11,741 nt of DNA from NCBI GenBank assembly GCA_947630095.1, contig CANRGI010000027.1:1-11741 (forward strand), in the 5' to 3' direction. Under the pieces are notes generated by a model. The model was given only the letters and a program-made list of their open reading frames with translations, was not told the origin of the DNA and ran no database searches. Position numbers and translations under genes: made by a program. Source of the DNA: an uncultured Bacilli bacterium (GTDB lineage Bacteria > Bacillota_I > Bacilli_A > RF39 > UBA660). Below, piece after piece: positions 7,392 to 11,741 of the stretch (positions within the stretch are counted from its first letter, which is position 1; each line of letters begins with the position of its first letter).

Positions 7392-8240
7392 ATGTTTGAA
7401 AGTTTTAAACAAAAGAAAAGTAATTCTATTACTATTCAAAGAATGAATGAATATATAGAAGAGTTACATAATGAGATAATAAATTTAGAAGAAACTAAAA
7501 ATAATTTAATGATAGATATAGATGTTCTTAATTCAAGATATGAAACTTTAAGTGATATAGGTAGTTTATTAGATAAGAAAAAAGAACTTGAAAAAAATAT
7601 AGAAGATTTAATGCTTAAAGAAAAAGAAGAAAGGATAACTTTAGGTATATTAGAAGATTTATCTAATTTATATAATAGAAAAATGGAATTAATAAGAAGT
7701 ACTAAAGAAAGTGAAATAAAGTTAAATAATCAAAAGAGAGAATTAGAAGAATTAAGTAAAAAAATAAATTTATCTACAGATATAGAAGAATTAATAAATA
7801 AGAAAAATGAATTTATTAAAGAAAATGAAAAAAATAAAAACATACCTACATATCCACCTAATAAACTATTAGTAATAGGTTTTGATACTGATGCAGAAGA
7901 AACTAGTATAGATGTATTTGTAGAAAGTGAAGAATTAGAATATAAATTTGCTAATCTAAATGGTTATAAATATATAAGTGTAGGTGGAAATAGAACTGTT
8001 ACTTTTGATTCTAGTTTTCAAAAAGAATATCCTTTCTTAAAAGGTAATACCACACCTTTGGCCTTCATAACTTTTAAAGAGGCTTGTTTACTAATTAATA
8101 GTGAAGTTTATCTTCATAGTAAATTAACTCCACTTGAAATACATAATGTATTAACTAAATTTACAAATAAATATACTATTAAAATTACAGACGACGACTA
8201 TTATATGTTTAAAGAGAAGGGTAAAAGTTTAAAAAAATAA
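7392..8240 (+). CDS. Hypothetical coiled-coil protein with C-terminal globular domain
   Basis: I do not recognise a family for this 282-residue protein. Residues about 15-155 are Glu/Lys-rich heptad-like sequence (NEYIEELHNEIINLEE, LDKKKELEKNIEDLMLKEK, LNNQKRELEELSKKI), a long coiled coil with short breaks. A proline-rich hinge (IPTYPPNK, about 159-166) leads to a domain of about 115 residues that looks alpha/beta (KLLVIGFDTDAEETSIDVFVESEE, YISVGGNRTVTFDSS, AFITFKEACLLINSEV). There is no signal peptide, no membrane segment and no Walker A motif, so it is not SMC-like in the usual sense. It has its own promoter and shares a bidirectional terminator with tmcAL. Codon use is like the core genes, so it seems resident; a cytoplasmic oligomer or scaffold is the most that can be inferred. 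Confidence 0.8.
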   Translation: MFESFKQKKSNSITIQRMNEYIEELHNEIINLEETKNNLMIDIDVLNSRYETLSDIGSLLDKKKELEKNIEDLMLKEKEERITLGILEDLSNLYNRKMELIRSTKESEIKLNNQKRELEELSKKINLSTDIEELINKKNEFIKENEKNKNIPTYPPNKLLVIGFDTDAEETSIDVFVESEELEYKFANLNGYKYISVGGNRTVTFDSSFQKEYPFLKGNTTPLAFITFKEACLLINSEVYLHSKLTPLEIHNVLTKFTNKYTIKITDDDYYMFKEKGKSLKK

Positions 8241-8269
8241 ATCACGTTTACATTATGACGTGATTTTTT
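8239..8269. terminator. Bidirectional terminator between convergent genes
   Basis: AAATCACGT (8239-8247) pairs perfectly with ACGTGATTT (8258-8266) over 9 bp with a 10-nt loop. On the plus strand the stem ends in TTTTTT (8264-8269); on the minus strand it runs into ATTTTTTT. It therefore can end both the coiled-coil gene and tmcAL. The stem overlaps the plus-strand stop codon and the last sense codons of tmcAL, whose own stop codon lies at the loop edge. Confidence 0.9.
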
Positions 8270-9369
8270 ATATCTTTATCAAATAAAGAATTATCTTCTG
8301 TTATAATAGAATAAATATAACTAGATTTTATTTCAAAAGATAAAGAAGGAATATTTTCTATTTTAGTAATAACTTTTAAATTAATATTTTTTTTAATCTC
8401 TTTATAGTACATTTTTCCTTTCTTACTTAATGCAAGTAATCTTATATAATCAAGTGGAGTATTATCTTCTTTTCTAAGTCCTAATAATATGGACATAAGT
8501 ATTCTATTTACTTTATTATAAGTTAATCTTTTAGTCTTTATATTTTCTATTAATTCATTATAATTATTAGATTTTAAAGCACTTTTATATATTCTACTTT
8601 CTATTCCCTCAGTAACTAAATGATATATTTTTAAGTTATCTTTTTCACATATTATTTTATATTTTAATATATTATATAGTAAATTATAGTTTATTTTTTT
8701 TAAATACTTACTTACATCTTTTGGTACATATTTATCTATATTTTCATTATTTTCAAAACGATTTCTTATATTAATCGCACTTATTATATCACTATTAGAA
8801 TTTTTATCTAAATAATCATTAGTTCTTTTTATACATATAGGGTTAATATTATAGTTATTTTTAATTATTTCTTTTATATATGATACTCCTAATAAGTCAT
8901 TGGGTTTATTTATTTCTACATTTAATAACTCTTTAATTGCTTTATTTAAACTAGTAGGGTAGTTTTCTCCTTTATCTAAATAATTTTTAACTAGAGAGTC
9001 AAATTCACTATTATTTATTTGAATACTCGCACATTTCCTAAGTAACTCTATATCATTACTTTCACTACCAAATACCAAAGTATCTATTTTAAACTCATTT
9101 AACATTTTAAGCGCTGCATAACTAAATGTATCAGAAGACTGTATAGAATATTTAGTAGGTATTTCTAATACTATATCGACATTATTTTGAATAGCAAGAC
9201 GTGCTTTATCCCATTTATTTAATACACTTATTTCTCCTCTTTCAGTAAAGTTAGTACTCATTGCTACTACTATAATTGAATTTTTATACATTTCTTTAAT
9301 TTTATTTATTTGATATATATGTCCATTATGAAGAGGGTTATATTCTACAATTATTCCTATTATATTCAT
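8248..9369 (-). CDS. tmcAL: tRNA(Met) cytidine acetate ligase (YlbM family)
   Basis: TmcAL activates acetate with ATP and transfers it to C34 of the elongator tRNA-Met anticodon, forming N4-acetylcytidine, which prevents misreading of AUA codons. The 373-residue protein opens with GIIVEYNPLHNGHIYQI, the nucleotidyltransferase HxGH motif (H14-N15-G16-H17), then AMSTNFTERGE, NKWDKARLAI, DIVLEIPT and FGSES (100-104); the later IKRTNDY and ISAINIRNRF match the family's conserved Arg and SAtaIR regions. It is shorter than the Bacillus subtilis protein (about 415 residues), mostly through a compact C-terminal half. The ATG is preceded by AAAGGAGA (9378-9385, minus strand). It is divergent from yceD-rpmF, the same arrangement as ylbM beside ylbN-rpmF in Bacillus. 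Precise reading of AUA matters here because ATA is the favoured Ile codon in this DNA. Confidence 0.93.
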   Translation of the reverse strand: MNIIGIIVEYNPLHNGHIYQINKIKEMYKNSIIVVAMSTNFTERGEISVLNKWDKARLAIQNNVDIVLEIPTKYSIQSSDTFSYAALKMLNEFKIDTLVFGSESNDIELLRKCASIQINNSEFDSLVKNYLDKGENYPTSLNKAIKELLNVEINKPNDLLGVSYIKEIIKNNYNINPICIKRTNDYLDKNSNSDIISAINIRNRFENNENIDKYVPKDVSKYLKKINYNLLYNILKYKIICEKDNLKIYHLVTEGIESRIYKSALKSNNYNELIENIKTKRLTYNKVNRILMSILLGLRKEDNTPLDYIRLLALSKKGKMYYKEIKKNINLKVITKIENIPSLSFEIKSSYIYSIITEDNSLFDKDIKNHVIM

Positions 9370-9393
9370 AAGTATGCTCTCCTTTCTAAATCA

Positions 9394-9423
9394 ATTTTAC
9401 CATAAAAGACTATGAAATTACAA
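9394..9423 (-). promoter_or_regulatory. Promoter of tmcAL
   Basis: Read on the minus strand, TTGTAA (9423-9418) is followed after 18 bp by TAAAAT (9399-9394), preceded by TGG as an extended -10. The AAAGGAGA ribosome site follows 8 nt later. A second possible minus-strand -10 (TATAAT, 9437-9432) lies inside the palindrome upstream. Confidence 0.6.
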
Positions 9424-9425
9424 AA

Positions 9426-9445
9426 AAATATATTATAATATATTT
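9426..9445. promoter_or_regulatory. 20-bp perfect palindrome holding the yceD -10 element
   Basis: AAATATATTATAATATATTT is its own reverse complement. It contains TATAAT on the plus strand (9434-9439, towards yceD) and also on the minus strand (9437-9432, towards tmcAL). The -35 for the plus direction is weak (TATGAA, 9411-9416). AGGAGGT (9446-9452) begins directly after it, 5 nt before the yceD ATG. It may be a symmetric, bidirectional -10, an operator, or both. Confidence 0.6.
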
Positions 9446-9457
9446 AGGAGGTTTGCT

Positions 9458-9946
9458 ATGTTTGATATAAGTAAGTTAAATAATGAAACTTCAAAGATTT
9501 TAGAAATAGACGAAGTTTTAAAATTTAGTGAAGAAGATTTAAAGCATACTGATATTAAGAGGTTAGAAAATATCAGAGCTAAAGGCACTATTGAGAGAAT
9601 TGATAGTGAAGTTTATCACTTAGTACTAGTGATAACAGGCAATATGGTTTTACCGTGTGCTAGAAGTTTAGAAGATGTTAATTATCCTATACATATAATA
9701 TTAGATAAAAATATAGGAAAAATAGCAGAAGAAGGAGAAAATCAAGTAATTTTACAAAATTCTCTTGATATTTTCTCAATTGTGTGGGAAAATATTGTAC
9801 TAGAAGTTCCGCTTAGAGTTATTTGTGAAAACGCTTCTTTTTTAAATGAAGGCAATGGTTGGAGCTTAAAAGATGATTTTGAAGAAGCATCTAATTTACC
9901 TTTTAGTGAATTAGGTGATATGTTAGATATGGAGGGAAAAAGATGA
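9458..9946 (+). CDS. yceD: YceD/DUF177 family protein (YlbN)
   Basis: This 162-residue protein belongs to the DUF177 family, which is encoded next to rpmF in most bacteria and is linked to 23S rRNA accumulation or processing. The hallmark is seen as NMVLPCARSLEDVNYPI (about 76-92), the usual 'C-x-R-x-L-x-x-V' segment, followed by the acidic middle and ENIVLEVPLRVIC near residues 118-130. It is cytoplasmic with no membrane segment. The start follows AGGAGGT at 5 nt. Its TGA stop overlaps the rpmF start (ATGA), so the two are translationally coupled and made together, as in Bacillus ylbN-rpmF. The TGA also shows that this organism uses TGA as a stop. The two AGCT tetranucleotides noticed in the window are both here. 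Confidence 0.9.
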   Translation: MFDISKLNNETSKILEIDEVLKFSEEDLKHTDIKRLENIRAKGTIERIDSEVYHLVLVITGNMVLPCARSLEDVNYPIHIILDKNIGKIAEEGENQVILQNSLDIFSIVWENIVLEVPLRVICENASFLNEGNGWSLKDDFEEASNLPFSELGDMLDMEGKR

Positions 9947-10161
9947 AATTAGATTTACAGATGTTTGCTGTACCATTTAGACGTACTAGTAAAACTGCTA
10001 AAAGACAACGTAGAACACATTTAAAAAAAGATGCACCAACTGTAGTAGAGTGTCCTAACTGTGGAAATCCAATAATGCCACATCGTGCTTGTACTAAATG
10101 TGGTTACTACAAAGGAAAAGAAGTAGTTAAAGGTTCTAATAAAACTGAAGCAGATAAGTAA
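9943..10161 (+). CDS. rpmF: Large ribosomal subunit protein bL32 with an N-terminal leader
   Basis: The body is typical bL32: AVPFRRTSKTAKRQRRTHL, then a four-cysteine zinc ribbon (VECPNCG and CTKCG) and YKGKEVV. Canonical bL32 begins M-AVPFRR; here it begins MKLDLQMF-AVPFRR. The longer start at 9943 is supported by GGAGGG (9931-9936) 6 nt upstream and by the ATGA overlap with yceD, whereas the inner ATG at 9961 has no ribosome site. The leader matches the LxLQxFA pattern of Firmicutes bL27, which is removed by the cysteine protease Prp before ribosome assembly. Cleavage between F8 and A9 would leave exactly the usual mature N-terminus. Total length is 72 residues, 64 after the proposed cut. 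A T-tract terminator follows the stop. Confidence 0.95.
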   Translation: MKLDLQMFAVPFRRTSKTAKRQRRTHLKKDAPTVVECPNCGNPIMPHRACTKCGYYKGKEVVKGSNKTEADK

Positions 10162-10163
10162 TT

Positions 10164-10186
10164 GACCATATATTGGTCTTTTTTTT
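10164..10186 (+). terminator. Intrinsic terminator after rpmF
   Basis: GACCA (10164-10168) pairs with TGGTC (10174-10178) over a 5-nt loop and is followed by eight T residues (10179-10186). It ends the yceD-rpmF transcript. A TTGACA begins within the T-tract. Confidence 0.8.
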
Positions 10187-10217
10187 GACATTTTTTTAAT
10201 ATTTAATATCTTATAAT
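10185..10217 (+). promoter_or_regulatory. Possible promoter of the SPOR-like gene
   Basis: TATAAT lies at 10212-10217 and TTGACA at 10185-10190, but they are 21 bp apart, longer than the usual 16-18. Either the -10 works with a poorer -35 or this is a weak promoter. GGTGA at 10224-10228 precedes the ATG at 10233. Confidence 0.4.
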
Positions 10218-10232
10218 TATTTTGGTGATACT

Positions 10233-10682
10233 ATGAAACTTCGTATATTTGGTGTTTGTTTTATAATTTCAGTATGTTTTTATTACTTTATATATTCTAA
10301 ATATAATAAAAAAGAAGATAATTATACTAAAGTTTATTTACTCCAAGTGGGTGCTTATGAAAACTATGATAATGTAGTTAATGTAAGTAAAGATTATGAA
10401 AATTATATAGTTATAAAAGAAGATAATTTATATAAACTATTAATAGGCGTTACGGAAAGTGAAGAAGTATTTGATAAATTTGTTAAATTATATATTAAAG
10501 AAAATAAAGATTATTTAAAAAGAGATATTAAATTAACTAATAAAGAATTAGAAAAGAATATAAATAAATATGATATAGTAATAAAAAATACTGAGAATAT
10601 AAAAGAAATTAATTTAGTAGTAAAAGAAGGTTTAAAAGAAATAAAAGACTTTATTAATAAAAATGATTACAAAGATAAATAA
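10233..10682 (+). CDS. Membrane-anchored SPOR-like domain protein
   Basis: This 149-residue protein has one N-terminal hydrophobic helix (about 3-22, IFGVCFIISVCFYYFIYS) with a positively charged side behind it, so most of it should lie outside the membrane. Residues about 32-95 resemble a SPOR domain: a first strand VYLLQVGAY, a helix with YDNVVNVSKDY, a second strand YIVIKEDNLYKLLIG and a helix EEVFDKFVKLYI. SPOR domains bind denuded peptidoglycan glycan strands, often at division sites. The remaining C-terminal part is Lys/Glu-rich helical. The gene follows the rpmF terminator and precedes the YlbD-like and YlbE-like genes by 27 nt, probably in one operon. The SPOR assignment is by pattern only, and a role in cell wall or division is inference. 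Confidence 0.6.
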   Translation: MKLRIFGVCFIISVCFYYFIYSKYNKKEDNYTKVYLLQVGAYENYDNVVNVSKDYENYIVIKEDNLYKLLIGVTESEEVFDKFVKLYIKENKDYLKRDIKLTNKELEKNINKYDIVIKNTENIKEINLVVKEGLKEIKDFINKNDYKDK

Positions 10683-10709
10683 TTGCATAATATATAATAA
10701 GGTGGAAGT

Positions 10710-11078
10710 ATGAATAAAAAGGAAGAATTTAAAGCATTCGCGGCTAGAAATAAAAATATAAGTAAACTTGTTACTAGTGGTAAAGCAACTTGGCAACAAT
10801 TATTTGAAACTTATGATATATATGGAAGTGACGAAAGTGTATGGAGAGAATACTTTAAAGATAATAATAAAGAAGATAAAAATATAGGCGAGGGTGTAAA
10901 GTCAATACTTAATAATCTTAAAAATATAGATATGGATAAATTAGAAGAAAATATAGGTTCACTTCAAAAAGCATTAGGTTTTTTAGAAGAAATAGTTACT
11001 TTAAGGAGTGAGAAAAAAGAAGAAAAGAGAACTATAAAAAGAAAAAATAATGAAATAGAAAGGTTTTTTGACGATTAA
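10710..11078 (+). CDS. YlbD-like protein
   Basis: This 122-residue protein matches the YlbD family ('YlbD_coat'): an N-terminal EEFKAFAARNKNISKLVTSGKATWQQLFETYDIYGSDESVW, closely following the family pattern of EFK-F followed by G-x-ATWQELFE and a Trp, then a helical region (SILNNLKNIDMDKLEENIGSLQKALGFLEEI), ending in a charged tail. In Bacillus subtilis YlbD has been described as a spore coat-associated protein, and ylbD lies beside ylbE. The function outside spore formers is not known, and nothing in this window shows sporulation. Start: ATG 10710, 4 nt after AAGGTGG (10699-10705). It is followed after 1 nt by the YlbE-like gene. It is soluble, with no signal or membrane segment. Confidence 0.8.
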   Translation: MNKKEEFKAFAARNKNISKLVTSGKATWQQLFETYDIYGSDESVWREYFKDNNKEDKNIGEGVKSILNNLKNIDMDKLEENIGSLQKALGFLEEIVTLRSEKKEEKRTIKRKNNEIERFFDD

Positions 11079-11079
11079 T

Positions 11080-11301
11080 ATGAGATATGAAGTTAGAGAA
11101 AAATTATATAGTGATGTAAACAATATAAAGTATTTAAGAGAAAATTCTAGTTGGTATAAAAGATTAAATAGAGGTGAACCTTTAGAAAATATGATAAATG
11201 AAATGAAAGAAAAATATGGGTTAAGATTTAGAGATAAAGTAGATAAAGTAGGTACTGGAATAGATTTAATAAGTGCATTTATGAATGTTACTAAAGAATA
11301 A
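11080..11301 (+). CDS. YlbE-like protein
   Basis: This 73-residue protein resembles YlbE: a short N-terminal helix (MRYEVREKLYSDVNNIKYLREN), the conserved SSWYKRLNRGEP (family pattern W-Y-R-K-L-x-R-x-P), then a helix and a C-terminal VDKVGTGIDLISAFMNV segment. It directly follows the YlbD-like gene with only 1 nt between stop and ATG, the same pairing as in Bacillus, and is probably translated by reinitiation, since no well-placed ribosome site is visible: AGG at 11061-11063 is 16 nt away. An in-frame TTG at 11068, overlapping the previous gene, would add four residues but sits only 4 nt after that AGG. The function of the family is unknown. Confidence 0.72.
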   Translation: MRYEVREKLYSDVNNIKYLRENSSWYKRLNRGEPLENMINEMKEKYGLRFRDKVDKVGTGIDLISAFMNVTKE

Positions 11302-11336
11302 TTATTAAAAAGGTTAAATATTATTCGTGATAACAA

Positions 11337-11366
11337 TTGACTTATATAGTAAATTTTTGCTATAAT
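11337..11366 (+). promoter_or_regulatory. Strong promoter of the pilin-like gene
   Basis: TTGACT (11337-11342) and TATAAT (11361-11366) are 18 bp apart, and the -10 is preceded by TGC, making an extended -10. AAAGGAGAG (11385-11393) lies 8 nt before the ATG at 11402. This is among the best promoter and ribosome-site combinations in the window, suggesting an abundant product. Confidence 0.85.
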
Positions 11367-11401
11367 TTAATTAATGTAGGATACAAAGGAGAGAGTTAAA
11401 A

Positions 11402-11741
11402 ATGAAAGTTTTAAATAAGAAAGGTTTTACTTTAATTGAATTATTGGCAGTTATTGCTATATTAGCGATATTACTATTTTTAGTTACACCAAATATTCTA
11501 GGTATGTTTACTAAAGCAAGGGCAGATGGTTTTAAACAACAAATACAAAGTGTATATAGAACAGCACAAAACTCATATATGAACGATATAGTAAGTGGTA
11601 CTGCTGGACCTTATTGTTCTGGAAGTAATGGTACTAAACTTTCTACCAATTTAAGTTATGATAATTTAGATTATTACGTTGCTTTCAATGCAGATGCTAA
11701 AGTTACAAAGTTAATTGTAGTAGATAAAAACAATGGTTTCT
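11402..11741 (+). CDS. Type IV pilin-like prepilin (3' end outside window)
   Basis: The gene starts at ATG 11402 and is cut off by the window end after 113 codons. The N-terminus is a class III prepilin signal: a short charged leader MKVLNKKG, then FTLIELLAVIAILAILLFLVTPNI. Prepilin peptidase would cut between G8 and F9, leaving Phe at +1 and Glu at +5, followed by the hydrophobic helix that packs in the fibre core. The remaining visible part (GFKQQIQSVYRTAQNSYMNDIV) continues the long helix and leads into a globular part with one Cys (GPYCSG). Such proteins build type IV pili, pseudopili or the Com DNA-uptake filament. Neither an assembly ATPase nor a peptidase is in view, so which machine it belongs to is unknown. 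The gene has its own strong promoter. Confidence 0.9.
   Translation, partial: MKVLNKKGFTLIELLAVIAILAILLFLVTPNILGMFTKARADGFKQQIQSVYRTAQNSYMNDIVSGTAGPYCSGSNGTKLSTNLSYDNLDYYVAFNADAKVTKLIVVDKNNGF

Noticed and set aside
9944..9946. TGA read as Trp (Mycoplasma code)
   Set aside because: TGA ends yceD at a normal ATGA overlap, no gene has an internal TGA, and Trp is TGG where checked.
10693..10698. TATAAT as a promoter for the YlbD-like gene
   Set aside because: The ribosome site begins right after it, so the RNA would start inside the site, and there is no -35; co-transcription from upstream is more likely.
11001..11336. Minus-strand open frame over ylbD/ylbE
   Set aside because: It is opposite two recognised genes; its hydrophobic product is the expected reverse of Lys/Glu-rich coding DNA.
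1..11741. tRNA, rRNA, CRISPR array, IS element or riboswitch
   Set aside because: I found no GC-rich structured block, regularly spaced repeats, transposase or long structured leader.

Overview
The window is very AT-rich DNA (by eye about three-quarters A+T) from a low-GC Gram-positive-type bacterium, most likely an uncultured Bacilli or Mollicutes-related lineage. The reasons are a PolC-type replicase, a PolA whose proofreading site is degraded, Bacillus-like synteny (tmcAL/ylbM divergent from yceD/ylbN-rpmF, plus ylbD-ylbE), and Firmicutes-type Shine-Dalgarno sites. Every Trp codon checked is TGG, no gene has an internal TGA, and yceD ends in TGA, so the code is the standard bacterial one and not the Mycoplasma code.

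Layout, left to right: the 3' part of polC (2-1690); an unrecognised helical protein with its own consensus promoter (1768-2517); a terminator; polA (2690-5266) followed 10 nt later by a cation diffusion facilitator (5277-6128); a compact AbiE-type toxin-antitoxin pair (6184-7336) lying between two near-identical short direct repeats; an unrecognised coiled-coil protein (7392-8240). A bidirectional terminator separates this from minus-strand tmcAL (8248-9369). A divergent promoter region with a 20-bp perfect palindrome leads to yceD-rpmF (9458-10161). After the rpmF terminator come a membrane-anchored SPOR-like protein, a YlbD-like protein and a YlbE-like protein (10233-11301), probably co-transcribed. 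A strong promoter then drives the start of a type IV pilin-like gene that runs off the window (11402-11741).

Functionally the window is mostly core housekeeping: DNA replication and repair (polC, polA), metal efflux, tRNA-Met modification (tmcAL), rRNA/ribosome production (yceD, rpmF) and surface functions. One inserted defence-type module is present.

The most unusual observation is that ribosomal protein L32 is preceded by MKLDLQMF, an extension that looks like the Prp-protease-cleaved leader of Firmicutes L27. Cleavage before the next Ala would give the normal mature L32 N-terminus. A second genome-scale signal is an apparent near-absence of GATC and CATG, enforced by codon choice (His is CAC before G, Asp is GAC before C).
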